A stretch of 64,000 nucleotides of DNA, from the NCBI GenBank assembly GCA_023404095.1, contig JAEYDD010000072.1:434001-498000 (forward strand). The letters run 5' to 3'. Positions 1-9,436 of this stretch are shown here, one piece after another. Position 1 is the first letter of the stretch. Every line of letters begins with the position of its first letter. Source of the DNA: Pseudomonadota bacterium. Lineage in GTDB: Bacteria > Pseudomonadota > Alphaproteobacteria > Rhizobiales > Rhizobiaceae. A program made the translations under genes and the position numbers. The notes beneath the pieces were generated by a model that saw only the letters and a program-made list of their open reading frames with translations, made no database searches and had not been told where the DNA came from.

Positions 1-457
1 CGAATTCGGCGTAGCGCCGCTCCAGCTTGGTGACGATGCGCAACGACTGGGCATTGTGGTCGAAACCGCCATAGGGCAGCAGCGCCTCATGCAGCGCGTC
101 CTCGCCGGTGTGGCCGAAGGGGGTGTGACCGAAGTCGTGCACCAGCGCCACCCCCTCGGCGAGGTCCTCGTCGAGCCTGAGAGCGCGGGCGAGCGCGCGG
201 GCGATTTGCGCCACCTCGATCGTATGCGTCAGGCGCGTGCGGTAGTGGTCGCCGTCCGCGGCGATGAAGACCTGGGTCTTGTGCTTGAGGCGGCGAAAGG
301 CCGTCGTATGGACGATCCGGTCTCGGTCGCGCTGGAAATCCGAGCGTGTGGGGCTTGTGACCTCATCGAAGAGCCGCCCGCGGCTCGACCAGGGATCGGC
401 CGCAAAGATTGCCCTTTGGCCTGCGCCGAAACCGAGGGCATGTCTGTCCAGTGTCAT
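1..457 (-). CDS. dgt: Deoxyguanosinetriphosphate triphosphohydrolase-like protein (N-terminal part)
   Basis: An HD-domain dNTP triphosphohydrolase, which hydrolyses dNTPs to deoxynucleosides and triphosphate. The gene is cut by the left window edge, so about 152 N-terminal residues are visible. The reading starts MTLDRHALGF, and contains RSDFQRDRDRIVHTTAFRRL, the metal-binding segment TRLTHTIEVAQIAR, and HDFGHTPFGHTGEDALHE, which supplies the HD pair of the dGTPase family. It is transcribed away from erpA, leaving a short divergent spacer that must hold both promoters. The family call is firm. The exact substrate (dGTP or a broader dNTPase, as in many alphaproteobacteria) is not decided by sequence. 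Confidence 0.93.
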   Translation of the reverse strand, partial: MTLDRHALGFGAGQRAIFAADPWSSRGRLFDEVTSPTRSDFQRDRDRIVHTTAFRRLKHKTQVFIAADGDHYRTRLTHTIEVAQIARALARALRLDEDLAEGVALVHDFGHTPFGHTGEDALHEALLPYGGFDHNAQSLRIVTKLERRYAEF

Positions 458-669
458 AGCTCACCTGCATTCGGGCCGCCCATTGACGTGGCCCCGATGC
501 CTTCATACCTATAGTGTGCACAGCGTGAAAGCGCGCCGCAAGCGTGATGCGAATATGCTTTTCGATTCATGGGCTTGCGGAATGCGTTTCAACGACGTGG
601 AAAGCCCCGGCCGCCGGCTGCGGCACAGAATCGATTCTCGGCGGACCTTGAACCCGCCCGGAGGTGTTG

Positions 670-1005
670 ATGAGCGACAAGACCGTAACCTTATCCGATG
701 CGGCTGCAAAACGCATCGCGACCATTCTGGGCGCCGATCCGGAAAAGAGCGCCATGCGCGTTTCCGTCGAGGGCGGTGGCTGTTCCGGATTCTCCTACAA
801 GTTCGACCTCGTCGACACGGCCGCGGCCGATGACGACATCGTGCTGGAGAAGGGAAATGCCCGCGTTCTCATCGACCAGCTTTCGCTCGTCTACATGGAC
901 GGCTCGGAGATCGATTTCATCGACAACCTGATGGGCCAGTCGTTCCAGATCAAGAATCCGAACGCAGTCGCAAGCTGCGGCTGCGGCACGAGCTTCTCCA
1001 TCTAG
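670..1005 (+). CDS. erpA: Iron-sulfur cluster insertion protein ErpA (A-type carrier)
   Basis: An A-type Fe-S carrier of 111 residues that passes clusters to apoproteins in the cytoplasm. The family's three cluster cysteines are present: C38 in GGGCSGFSY, and C103 and C105 in SCGCGTSF near the C-terminus. I place the start at the ATG at 670, which has a GGAGG five bases upstream. The in-frame GTG and TTG codons just before it lie within or next to that ribosome site and are unlikely starts. It stands between dgt (divergent) and a convergent permease gene. ErpA and the closely related IscA/SufA are hard to separate by sequence. The stand-alone position away from suf or isc genes favours ErpA. 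Confidence 0.9.
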   Translation: MSDKTVTLSDAAAKRIATILGADPEKSAMRVSVEGGGCSGFSYKFDLVDTAAADDDIVLEKGNARVLIDQLSLVYMDGSEIDFIDNLMGQSFQIKNPNAVASCGCGTSFSI

Positions 1006-1068
1006 GCTTCACCCCCGATCCAGGTTCGATGGGCGGAAGGCCGGAGCCAGCCGCCCATTGCACCATTC

Positions 1069-2562
1069 TCAGTGGCCGCCATCCGCCGCCATCGCAGCAA
1101 CCCGCGCGCTGCGTTCGTCATAGGTCGCGCCATTGAAGAACATGTTGAGCAGCACCGCCGCCAACGACGCGAGCAGGATGCCCGAATCGATCAGGGGATG
1201 CAGGCCGTGGGCGATCCATTGCTTGAAGTTCGGCGCGATCAGCGGGATCATCCCGAAACCGAGCGATACCGCCACGACGAACAGATTGTTGCGGCTGGAT
1301 TTGAAATCGACGGTGGCAAGGATGCGGATGCCGGTTGCGGCAACCATGCCGAACATGACGAGCCCGGCGCCGCCGAGCACCGCGGTCGGCAGTGATTCCA
1401 CGAGGGCCGCCACCTTCGGCAGAAGCCCAAGCAGCACCAGGATGACGCCGCCGGCCACGCAGACGAAGCGCGACTTGACGCCCGTCACCCCCACGAGGCC
1501 GACATTCTGCGAGAAGCTCGTGTAGGGGAAGGTATTGAAGATGCCGCCGATCAGCGTGCCGAGCCCGTCGGTGCGCAGGCCTGCCGACAGCATCGGCCGC
1601 GTCACCGGCCTGTCGGTCATCTCGCCCAGAGCCAGGAACATGCCTGTCGATTCGATCATGACGACGATCATCACGATGCACATGGTGAAGATCAGCAGCG
1701 GATCGAAGATCGGCGCGCCGAAGTGGAAGGGCATGATCGGGGCGAACCATGCGGCCTCCCCGACCTTGGCAAAGCCCATCAGGCCGGTGACGCCGGCGAC
1801 GACGGCGCCGATGACGATGCCGAGCAGAACGGCGATGTTGGCAACGAAACCGCGGCCGAAACGGGCGATCAGCAGGATGGACAGCAGGACGACGGCGGAA
1901 AGCGCCATGCCGTGCAGCGGCGCATAGGCCGGGTTCGGCACGGTGGCCGCCAGCGCCAGCTTCTCCGGCACAGCGGCAACCGTCGCGCCCTCGCCCGCGA
2001 CCGCCTTCACGCCGTCGAGCCAGGCGGTGTGCGCGGGATCCACCAGGCTCGGCGCGGTGGGCCCGACCGGGTTGCCGAAGATCCAGTTGATGCCGATGCG
2101 CATCAGCGACACGCCGATGACGAGAATGATCGTTCCGGTGACGACAGGCGGGAAGAAGCGCAGCAGCCGGCTCACCAGCGGCGCGATCAACATGGAGATG
2201 ATGCCGGCGCCAATGATCGAGCCGAAGATGAGGCGCGCGCCCTCGGTGCCGCCGGTGACGGCCGCCATAGACAGCATCGGGCCGACGGCGGCGAAGGTGA
2301 CGCCCATCATCACCGGCAGGCGGATGCCGAACCATTGCGTGAGACCGAGCGACTGGATCAGCGTGACGATCCCGCAGGCAAAAAGATCGGCCGAGATCAG
2401 GAAGGCGACGTCCTCGGGCGGCAGCTTGAGCGCGCGGCCGATAATCAGCGGCACGGCGACCGCACCGGCATACATGACAAGAACGTGCTGGAGGCCCAGC
2501 GTGGCTAGCCGTCCCATCGGCAGGACAGTATCGACGGGATGCGTGGTATTGTTTGATGACAT
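1069..2562 (-). CDS. NCS2-family nucleobase (xanthine/uric acid type) permease
   Basis: An inner-membrane nucleobase:cation symporter of 497 residues with about 12-14 hydrophobic segments. The NCS2 signature is seen as FSQNVGLVGVTGVKSRF, and GVTFAAVGP in the first half fits the substrate-binding half-helix region. The SQNVG form resembles xanthine and urate carriers more than uracil carriers. I moved the start to the ATG at 2562, preceded by AGGGGAAC. A longer reading would begin at 2679 but adds 39 polar residues unlike the family. It faces xthA divergently across about 200 bases. Family is certain; the transported base is inferred. Confidence 0.85.
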   Translation of the reverse strand: MSSNNTTHPVDTVLPMGRLATLGLQHVLVMYAGAVAVPLIIGRALKLPPEDVAFLISADLFACGIVTLIQSLGLTQWFGIRLPVMMGVTFAAVGPMLSMAAVTGGTEGARLIFGSIIGAGIISMLIAPLVSRLLRFFPPVVTGTIILVIGVSLMRIGINWIFGNPVGPTAPSLVDPAHTAWLDGVKAVAGEGATVAAVPEKLALAATVPNPAYAPLHGMALSAVVLLSILLIARFGRGFVANIAVLLGIVIGAVVAGVTGLMGFAKVGEAAWFAPIMPFHFGAPIFDPLLIFTMCIVMIVVMIESTGMFLALGEMTDRPVTRPMLSAGLRTDGLGTLIGGIFNTFPYTSFSQNVGLVGVTGVKSRFVCVAGGVILVLLGLLPKVAALVESLPTAVLGGAGLVMFGMVAATGIRILATVDFKSSRNNLFVVAVSLGFGMIPLIAPNFKQWIAHGLHPLIDSGILLASLAAVLLNMFFNGATYDERSARVAAMAADGGH

Positions 2563-2760
2563 CGGGTTCCCCTGTTTTCCGTCGCGCTTGGGCACGCAGA
2601 ATGGTGCGGGCCAACGCGATCTGTGTGGCATGGCCGCCGCCCTGCCCTCCCTCAGGGTTGCATCGTCAGCATGAGCCAACGAACCGGTTTGTCAAAGGAA
2701 ATTGGAGCGGCTAGAAAGGGCCGCAGCCCGAACGGGGTCCTGCTGCAATGGAGACTGCCG

Positions 2761-3543
2761 ATGAAGATCGCGACCTGGAACATCAACGGCGTGCGCGCGC
2801 GCATCGACAATCTGCTGGCCTGGCTGAAGGAATCGCAGCCCGACGTCGTCGCCCTCCAGGAAATCAAGTGCCAGGACGAGGCCTTCCCGCGCTTTGAGGT
2901 GGAAGCGCTCGGCTACCATGTCGAGACGCATGGCCAGAAGGGCTTCAACGGTGTCGCGCTGCTGTCGAAAATGCGCCCAGACGAAATCAATCGCGGCCTT
3001 CCGGGCGGCGAAGGAGACGAGCAGTCCCGCTTCATCGAGGGCGTGTTCACCGTCGGAAGCGGCGTCATCCGGGTGTGCTCGATCTACCTGCCCAACGGCA
3101 ACCCGCCGCAGGACCCGGTCAAGTACCCCTACAAGCTTTCCTGGATGGAGCGGCTTGCCGCGTTTGCGCAGGACCGGCTCCGCCTGGAGGAGCCGCTGGT
3201 CCTGGCGGGCGATTACAACGTCATTCCCGAGCCGCACGATTGCTGGGACGTGAAGGTCTGGCAAAACGACGCCCTCTACCTGCCGCCGACGCGACAGGCG
3301 TTCCGGCGGCTGGAAAACCTCGGCTTCGTTGATGCCGTGCGCGCGTCGACCGACGCAGCACCGCTCTACACCTTCTGGGACTATCAGGCCGGCTGCTGGC
3401 CAAAGAACAACGGCATCCGCATCGATCATCTCATGCTGTCGCCGGAAGCATCGGACCGCCTTCTCAGCGCCGACGTGGAAAAGCACGTCCGCAATTGGGA
3501 AAAGCCGTCCGACCACGTGCCGGTCGTGGCGCATCTTGCCTGA
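2761..3543 (+). CDS. xthA: Exodeoxyribonuclease III (AP endonuclease)
   Basis: A cytoplasmic DNA-repair enzyme with 3'-5' exonuclease and class II AP endonuclease activity. It has 260 residues, normal for the family. Landmarks of the endonuclease/exonuclease/phosphatase fold are MKIATWNINGVRAR (N7), ALQEIKCQD (metal-binding E34), LAGDYNVIP (catalytic D and N), IRIDHLMLS and the final SDHVPVVA (catalytic D-H). The ATG at 2761 gives the canonical N-terminus. The open frame reaches back to 2623 but that part is not conserved-looking. exoR follows convergently, separated by about 50 bases. Confidence 0.95.
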   Translation: MKIATWNINGVRARIDNLLAWLKESQPDVVALQEIKCQDEAFPRFEVEALGYHVETHGQKGFNGVALLSKMRPDEINRGLPGGEGDEQSRFIEGVFTVGSGVIRVCSIYLPNGNPPQDPVKYPYKLSWMERLAAFAQDRLRLEEPLVLAGDYNVIPEPHDCWDVKVWQNDALYLPPTRQAFRRLENLGFVDAVRASTDAAPLYTFWDYQAGCWPKNNGIRIDHLMLSPEASDRLLSADVEKHVRNWEKPSDHVPVVAHLA

Positions 3544-3594
3544 GCCGGCGAGGCAATACCGGTCAGGATCGTCTGTGGAAAATCGCGCGCGTCG

Positions 3595-4398
3595 TCAGTT
3601 GACGCCGCGTTTCATCTTTTCGGTCATGGAAACTGCCGAGCGGCGGTCCTTTTCGCTGGCGAGCGAGAAGGCCTGTTCCTGCATCTCCTGCAGCCAGGGC
3701 CTGTCCTTCGGGGAGCAGTTGTCGAGCGCCGCCGTCATCATCGCCAGGCCGCGCGCAGACTGCCCTTCCTGGAAAATGATATTGCCGAGAAGCCCCATGG
3801 CACCGGCGTGACCGTTCTTCTGCGCCCGATTCAGCCACTTCTTGGCCTGGTGGACGTTGGAGGCGCCGCCCTCGCCCGACAGCATCATGCGAGCGAGCTC
3901 GAACTGGGCCTGCGGGATGCCGAAGGTGGATGCGGCCTGGAAATAAAGCTGGCGTGCCTGCGAAAGATCGGCGCGTACAGGGCTGTCGGGGATGCCGCGG
4001 GTGTAGTAGCCGGCCAGCGCGATCAGGGCATTGGCGAAGAAGCCCGTGTCTTCCGATCCCGGCTCGATACCTTCGCTGGCAATCTCGCTGTAGATCTTGA
4101 ACGCCTCCAGGTCATTCTCCGGGACGCCGTCGCCATCGGCATACATGTTGGCAAGTGCCCAGCGCGACCCCGTGTGCCCCTTCTCGGCCGCATAGCGATA
4201 GGCCTCGATCGCGTCGTCCTTTCGCCCTTCCTTGTAGGAGAGGAAGCCGAACTTGAAGAGATCGAACGGGCGGCTTTCCTTGTTCACGCCAGCCGAGGGA
4301 TCAAAGGCGAGCGCGCGCGTCGCCAGCATTCCCTGGCTGAGGGAAAGACAAAGGCCAAGGGCCACACATTTCAATGAAAGAAACTCAGGCTTGTACAT
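3595..4398 (-). CDS. exoR: ExoR, periplasmic Sel1-repeat regulator of exopolysaccharide and motility
   Basis: A 267-residue exported protein. Residues 1-31 form a signal peptide ending ALA before FDPSAG, followed by Sel1-like helical repeats (for example AAEKGHTGSRWALANMYADG and AKKWLNRAQKNGHAGAMGLL) to about residue 230. It closely matches what I recall of Sinorhizobium ExoR, where the mature periplasmic protein binds and silences the sensor kinase ExoS of the ExoS-ChvI system, so restraining succinoglycan synthesis and permitting flagellar gene expression. The exoS and chvI genes are not in this window. The start codon has only a weak GGAAG about 13 bases upstream, and a short open frame ends two bases before it. 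Confidence 0.9.
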   Translation of the reverse strand: MYKPEFLSLKCVALGLCLSLSQGMLATRALAFDPSAGVNKESRPFDLFKFGFLSYKEGRKDDAIEAYRYAAEKGHTGSRWALANMYADGDGVPENDLEAFKIYSEIASEGIEPGSEDTGFFANALIALAGYYTRGIPDSPVRADLSQARQLYFQAASTFGIPQAQFELARMMLSGEGGASNVHQAKKWLNRAQKNGHAGAMGLLGNIIFQEGQSARGLAMMTAALDNCSPKDRPWLQEMQEQAFSLASEKDRRSAVSMTEKMKRGVN

Positions 4399-4791
4399 GG
4401 CTACAGCAATCTTCCGCAGCTGTCCGCAATAGACGGAATGCGGCTTTCGGTAACGGGAACAGGGACTTGAACAAGGTCAGCCATGTTCCGGTCGCCCGCC
4501 ATACCGACAATCCCGACCGTTTCCGAAACACCCTTCAGGTGTTCGTCAGACAGTCCAGCGATCAATGGCGTCACTCGGTTCATCTGTTCCTCTGGCGCTC
4601 GTCCGCAAGCGCGCTCTAGAGCCTCATCGCTGCTCCCTGTTTGTGGCGGGAAATGGACAAGTCAGCTCCTCATTCCTCTCTAGCAGACTATCGCAAAGAA
4701 TGTGTTGCCAAATCGGCACATCCGCCAAAGGAGAAGAGTACTCGTCAACCATAAGCCCGCCGGATCATCCAGCGACGATACATGATCGACC
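4399..4791. other. Intergenic region between exoR and the FadL-type gene
   Basis: Apart from the possible exoR leader ORF I see no gene here. It must contain the exoR promoter (minus strand). The part from about 4660 to 4800 is AT-richer and non-coding on both strands. Confidence 0.5.
4401..4583 (-). CDS. Possible 60-residue upstream ORF ahead of exoR
   Basis: An open frame beginning MNRVTPLIAGLSDE and ending in TAG two bases before the exoR ATG. Its ATG has AGAGGA four bases upstream, a better ribosome site than that of exoR, and the end-to-start arrangement would allow translational coupling. Against it, third-position GC is lower than in neighbouring genes and I recognise no domain. It may be an exoR leader peptide or chance. 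Confidence 0.25.
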   Translation of the reverse strand: MNRVTPLIAGLSDEHLKGVSETVGIVGMAGDRNMADLVQVPVPVTESRIPSIADSCGRLL

Positions 4792-4820
4792 AAAAAAAAG
4801 GCCCGGGTATGACCCGGGCC
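4792..4820 (-). terminator. Intrinsic terminator of the FadL-type gene
   Basis: On the minus strand a perfect 9-bp stem GGCCCGGGT / ACCCGGGCC with a 3-base loop is followed by eight T. It sits 24 bases after the stop codon of the outer membrane protein gene. Confidence 0.9.
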
Positions 4821-4844
4821 TACTTCAATGGAAACTCTGGTAAA

Positions 4845-6161
4845 TCAGAATTTAACCCTCAACTCGCCGGATAGTGCCGACACGTAGTCCGTGTCGAAAT
4901 CGTAGCTCGTCGTGGTCATGTTGATAGGATTGGACTGGCCGCTGGTGAGAACGCCGAGGGCACCGGCGACACGGAGCTCCACGTTCTCCGTCGGCGTATA
5001 GGCGGCCCCCAGTCCGACAGTCCAGCTGTCGGACTGCGAACCTGTGACCGTGCTCGTTCCGCGATCCCAGGTCAGGCTGACGCCGCCGCTCCAGGCTTCG
5101 TTGAACTTGTGGCCAACGCCGCCCGTAACCGTCCAGCCGTCACGGTAATAAAGGTCAAGCGAAGTCAGGGCCACACCGTCGGCCGTGCCGCAGTACGACG
5201 CGCTGCCCGCACAGGTGAACTCGACCGTCTGCAGCAGGCTCCAGTTCGTCCACTTGACCGAGCCGAAGGCCAGCCAGTCCGGCGCGATGCCCGACTGCAG
5301 CTTCAGCTCCAGCGAATCCGGCAGCGTGGCCGAGCCTGTGACCGGGGTGCTGACGCCGAAGATGCGCGAATAGAGCGCCCGCTTCATGGGATCGAGTTCC
5401 AGCAGAGCGGCTGCGGCGGGAACGCCGGTCAGGTCCAGCGTGCCGTCGATGCTGTCGTATTTCACGCGGCTGTTATAGACGAGGCTTGCGCGCATGGCGT
5501 ATTCGGGAATTTCATAGCCGATGCCGAGACGCCAGCCACCGCTGCTGTCCTTCATTCCGTCCAGACGGCCAAGACCGCTGTATCCGGAGAAATCCTGCCC
5601 GATCAGCGCCCCCATACCCGGCAGGATTTCCGGTGCGAACACCACCGCTTCCTTGTGGCCGCCGATCTCCTGGTAGAATCCGCCGCCGATGATGCGGAAC
5701 TGTCCCGGACCGGCATCGAACTTGTACGAGCAGCTGCCGCCGTAGTTCCGGCTGTACACCTCGATCTCTGTCATGTCCTTGGCGCCCGCCCAGTGACGAC
5801 CGGGGTTGGAATTGGCGCCCCATGGCTCGGAATAGTCGACCATGCAGTCGATCGAATCCCCGATCGCGGCCTTTCCGCCGAGATAGGGATCGACATAGTT
5901 CTCATACTCGTCCGCCGTCGTGGAGTACCCGAGCCTGTTCAGATTGGTCGGGTCCGATTCGGGTACGCTTTCGTCCCTGGCATTCTTGATCGTGCGGTTC
6001 GGCATCACGTAGGTGACCGAGCCGTCGAAAAAGAACGGAGAGCTCTCGAACAGAAGATCGACGTCGTAGCCATGGCGCTCGAGTCCGCCGGCCATTGCCG
6101 ATGTAGAAACAGCAAAGGCCACGAGCCCCGTGACACCCGACATCAGTTTCAATTTTAGCAT
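4845..6161 (-). CDS. FadL/OmpP1-family outer membrane transport protein
   Basis: A 438-residue outer membrane beta-barrel of the FadL/OmpP1/TodX family, which carries long-chain fatty acids or other hydrophobic substrates across the outer membrane. Residues 1-24 are a signal peptide ending SAMA. The mature start GGLERHGYDVDLLFE resembles the N-terminal plug region of the family, the body is rich in alternating Tyr/Trp/Gly strands, and it ends ELRVKF with the C-terminal aromatic typical of barrels. It is a single-gene unit closed by a strong terminator, with a long AT-rich upstream region. The substrate cannot be told from sequence. Confidence 0.85.
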   Translation of the reverse strand: MLKLKLMSGVTGLVAFAVSTSAMAGGLERHGYDVDLLFESSPFFFDGSVTYVMPNRTIKNARDESVPESDPTNLNRLGYSTTADEYENYVDPYLGGKAAIGDSIDCMVDYSEPWGANSNPGRHWAGAKDMTEIEVYSRNYGGSCSYKFDAGPGQFRIIGGGFYQEIGGHKEAVVFAPEILPGMGALIGQDFSGYSGLGRLDGMKDSSGGWRLGIGYEIPEYAMRASLVYNSRVKYDSIDGTLDLTGVPAAAALLELDPMKRALYSRIFGVSTPVTGSATLPDSLELKLQSGIAPDWLAFGSVKWTNWSLLQTVEFTCAGSASYCGTADGVALTSLDLYYRDGWTVTGGVGHKFNEAWSGGVSLTWDRGTSTVTGSQSDSWTVGLGAAYTPTENVELRVAGALGVLTSGQSNPINMTTTSYDFDTDYVSALSGELRVKF

Positions 6162-6460
6162 TCAAATCCCCCCTGGCATTTCCTTGCAGCGCTTGTGTCC
6201 CCGCAGCCGCGCCGCAGTCGCAGAAGTATCAAAGACACCAGCGCGCTTTGCAAATGCCAGATTTCGCGACCGGCGCCGCCGTCACGTCGACTGAGTTACG
6301 TAAGAGATTTTTCGACCCGCTACGAAGCCATATACCGTAGTTCAAATTTCTCTCCGATTACGAAAACCCCTAAAATTCATAGTATTTTATTCCACTTACA
6401 TAACACTGTGTCACATTTCGACCACATCGGGAGAAATGGTCCGAGACAAGGGCTGTGTAA
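6162..6460. other. Intergenic region upstream of the FadL-type gene
   Basis: No gene seen. The half nearer valS (about 6340-6420) is distinctly AT-rich, as expected for a promoter region serving the minus-strand outer membrane protein gene. I cannot assign -35/-10 boxes with confidence. Confidence 0.5.
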
Positions 6461-6492
6461 AAACAAAACCGCGCCGCAGAAGCGACGCGGTT
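6461..6492 (-). terminator. Intrinsic terminator of valS
   Basis: On the minus strand an 11-bp stem AACCGCGTCGC / GCGGCGCGGTT (one T-G wobble), loop TTCT, is followed by TTGTTTTT. It begins about 30 bases after the valS stop. Confidence 0.88.
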
Positions 6493-6523
6493 TGACGATG
6501 TCGAGGATCCGGGTCGGTGCGAC

Positions 6524-9367
6524 TCAGCTGGCTTCCAGAACCCGCGAGAGGGCCGTACCCAGGCTTGAGAGCTGCTGTTCTAGCTCCGAGAGCCGCTCGC
6601 GCTCGGCCTCGACGACCTCTGGCTTGGCGTTGGCGACAAACTTCTCGTTACCCAGCTTGCCGCGGATGCGTTCGGCCTCGGTCGTTGCCTTTGCAATCGC
6701 CTTCTCGAGGCGGCCGGCTTCTGCCGCCAGGTCGATGAGCGCACCGAGCGGCAGGCACGCGGTCGCCTCGCCGACGACGATCTGTGCCGCGCCCTTAGGC
6801 GCGACGTCGCCGAGCGTGATGTCGTCGACGCGCGCCAGCCTGCGGATCGCAGCCTCGTGGCGTTCGAGACGGGCCCGCGTCTGCGCGTTAGCGCCGACGA
6901 TGACGAGCGGTGCAATGGCAGCCGGCGGCACGTTCATCTCCGCGCGGACCGAACGAATTCCGGTCACGAGTTCGACGAGCCAGTTGATCTCATCGGCCGC
7001 CGCTTCGTCCGCATAGGCCGGAGAAGGCCATTCCGCGTGGCAGATCAGTCCCAGCCGCTCCTTGCCCTCGCCGGCCGTATGCGCCCAAAGCTCCTCCGTC
7101 ATGAACGGCATGAAGGGATGCAGGAGCTTGTAGGTCTCCTCCAGCACGTAGGCGGCGCAGGCCTGCGATTCGGCCTTGGCGCCGGCATCCTCGCCGCTGA
7201 ATACCGGCTTTAGCAGTTCAAGGTACCAGTCGCAGAACTGGTTCCAGACGAAGCGGTAGAGCGCGCTGGCTGCGTCGTTGAACCGATAGGTCTCGATCGC
7301 CTCGGTCACGTCGCGCGCGGTGCGGGCAAGTTCGGTGAGGATCCAACGATTGATCGTCAGCGAAGCGGCCTCGGGCACGAACTGCGGATCGAGCTTGACG
7401 CCGTTCATCTCGGCAAAGCGTGTGGCGTTCCATAGCTTGGTACCGAAGTTGCGGTAGCCGGCGACGCGCGAGGTATCGAGCTTCACGTCGCGCCCCTGCG
7501 CCGCCATGATGGCGAGGGTGAAGCGCAACGCGTCGGCACCGTACTCATCGATGAGGCTGAGCGGGTCGATGACGTTGCCCTTCGACTTCGACATCTTCTG
7601 CCCGTTCTTGTCGCGCACCAGTGCGTGGACATAGACGGTGTGGAACGGCTCGATCGGATTACCCAGATCGTCCCTCATGAAGTGCAGACCCATCATCATC
7701 ATCCGGGCGACCCAGAAGAAGATGATGTCGAAGCCGGTCACCAGAACGTCGGTCTGGTAGTAGCGGTCGAGCTCGGGGGTCTCCTTCGGCCAGCCGAGCG
7801 TGGAGAACGGCCAGAGCGCAGACGAGAACCAGGTGTCGAGCACATCCTCGTCGCGGGTCAGGATCTCGCCCGGCTGGAAGTTTTCCAGCTTCTCCTCCAC
7901 CCAGGCTTTCCACGGGCCTTCGTGGGCGATGTAGTGCTGGATGGCGGCGTGCAGCGCCTCCTCCTCGGTCTTCTCCACGAAGACCTGCCCGTCCGGGCCG
8001 TACCAAGCCGGGATCTGGTGACCCCACCAGAGCTGTCGGGAGACGCACCAGGGCTGGATGTTCTCCATCCACTCGAAGTAGGTCTTCTCCCAGTTCTTCG
8101 GCACGAACTTGGTCCGGCCTTCGCGGACCGAGGCGATCGCCGGCTGGGCCAGCGTCTTGGCATCGACATACCACTGCTCCGTCAGGCGCGGCTCGATCGG
8201 CACGCCGCCGCGGTCGCCATGGGGGACGGTGTGCTTGTGCGGCTCGATCTTGTCCAGAAGCCCGGCCTCTTCGAAGATCTCCACAATGATCTTGCGCGCC
8301 TCGAAACGGTCCTTGCCGTCGAGCCGGTCCCACGCGCCGTGCAGGGCTGCGGGATGATCGAGACCTTCCAGGAAGTCCTCGTTGTCCTTCAGGGTAACGC
8401 GGCCGTCCACCGTCAGAATGTTGATGGCGGGCAGGCCCTGGCGCTTGGCGACGTCGAAATCGTTGAAGTCGTGCGCGGGCGTCATCTTGACCGCGCCGGT
8501 GCCGGCGGTCGGATCCGGATACTCGTCAGCGACGATCGGAATGCGGCGACCGACGATGGGAAGGATGACGTGCTTGCCGACGATGCCCGTGTAACGCTCG
8601 TCGCTCGGATGAACCGCAATACCAGTATCGCCAAGCATCGTTTCCGGACGCGTGGTCGCAACGACCAGATAGTCGCGCGTCTCCCACTCTGTTGCCTTGC
8701 CGTCTTCGTCGAAGGCAACCGGATGCTGATAGGTGACGCCCGGCTCGAGCGGATAGCGCAGATGCCAGAGATGGCCGTTCACCTCCACCTGCTCGACTTC
8801 GAGGTCGGAGATGGCGGTCAGGAGCTTGGGATCCCAGTTCACAAGGCGCTTGTCCTTGTAGATGAGCCCTTCCTTGTAAAGACTTACAAAGACTTCAAGA
8901 ACGGCTTCCGAAAGCCCTTCATCCATGGTGAAGCGCTCGCGCGACCAGTCGGCCGAGGCGCCGAGGCGACGAAGCTGGTTGAAGATGAGCCCCCCGGATT
9001 CGGCCTTCCACTCCCACACCTTTTCGACGAAAGCATCGCGGCCCATCTCGCGGCGGCTGGGCTGCTGGGTCTCCATCAGCTTGCGCTCGACGACCATCTG
9101 GGTGGCGATCCCGGCATGGTCCATGCCCGGCTGCCAAAGCACGTCCTTGCCGCGCATGCGCTCGAAGCGCACCATGATGTCCTGGAGGGTATTGTTGAGC
9201 GCGTGGCCCATGTGCAGCGAGCCGGTCACGTTCGGCGGCGGGATCACGATCGAGAAGGTCTCTGCCCCCGGCTTTGCACCGGCCCCGGCACGGAAGGCGT
9301 CCGCCTCTTCCCAGACCTTGGCAATTCTCGGTTCTACGGCCGCGGAATCATAGTTTTTCTCAAGCAT
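6524..9367 (-). CDS. valS: Valyl-tRNA synthetase
   Basis: A class I aminoacyl-tRNA synthetase of 947 residues that charges tRNA-Val. It shows the HIGH-type motif HMGHALNN (residues 52-55), the editing domain stretch VVATTRPETMLGDT, the KMSKSKGNVIDP catalytic loop, an anticodon-binding region, and a C-terminal coiled coil (LAAEAGRLEKAIAKATTEAE onward). I chose the ATG at 9367 (MLEKNYDSAAVEPRI), the usual start in related genomes. A GTG four codons earlier is also open and neither has an obvious ribosome site. It follows popZ on the same strand but has its own terminator, and popZ is also terminated, so valS probably has its own promoter. Confidence 0.97.
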   Translation of the reverse strand: MLEKNYDSAAVEPRIAKVWEEADAFRAGAGAKPGAETFSIVIPPPNVTGSLHMGHALNNTLQDIMVRFERMRGKDVLWQPGMDHAGIATQMVVERKLMETQQPSRREMGRDAFVEKVWEWKAESGGLIFNQLRRLGASADWSRERFTMDEGLSEAVLEVFVSLYKEGLIYKDKRLVNWDPKLLTAISDLEVEQVEVNGHLWHLRYPLEPGVTYQHPVAFDEDGKATEWETRDYLVVATTRPETMLGDTGIAVHPSDERYTGIVGKHVILPIVGRRIPIVADEYPDPTAGTGAVKMTPAHDFNDFDVAKRQGLPAINILTVDGRVTLKDNEDFLEGLDHPAALHGAWDRLDGKDRFEARKIIVEIFEEAGLLDKIEPHKHTVPHGDRGGVPIEPRLTEQWYVDAKTLAQPAIASVREGRTKFVPKNWEKTYFEWMENIQPWCVSRQLWWGHQIPAWYGPDGQVFVEKTEEEALHAAIQHYIAHEGPWKAWVEEKLENFQPGEILTRDEDVLDTWFSSALWPFSTLGWPKETPELDRYYQTDVLVTGFDIIFFWVARMMMMGLHFMRDDLGNPIEPFHTVYVHALVRDKNGQKMSKSKGNVIDPLSLIDEYGADALRFTLAIMAAQGRDVKLDTSRVAGYRNFGTKLWNATRFAEMNGVKLDPQFVPEAASLTINRWILTELARTARDVTEAIETYRFNDAASALYRFVWNQFCDWYLELLKPVFSGEDAGAKAESQACAAYVLEETYKLLHPFMPFMTEELWAHTAGEGKERLGLICHAEWPSPAYADEAAADEINWLVELVTGIRSVRAEMNVPPAAIAPLVIVGANAQTRARLERHEAAIRRLARVDDITLGDVAPKGAAQIVVGEATACLPLGALIDLAAEAGRLEKAIAKATTEAERIRGKLGNEKFVANAKPEVVEAERERLSELEQQLSSLGTALSRVLEAS

Positions 9368-9436
9368 CTTACTGGCCACACCATGGTTTCTGTCACCCGG
9401 TTCTAAACCGGATGGCTAGATCGAAGTCAACAACAA

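Noticed and set aside
9380..9420. T-box or amino-acid riboswitch leaders before valS, and similarly before ilvA and cysK
   Set aside because: The upstream spaces are short or lack the needed stems and terminator/antiterminator pairs. Only proS has a leader long enough to consider, and it shows no known riboswitch core.
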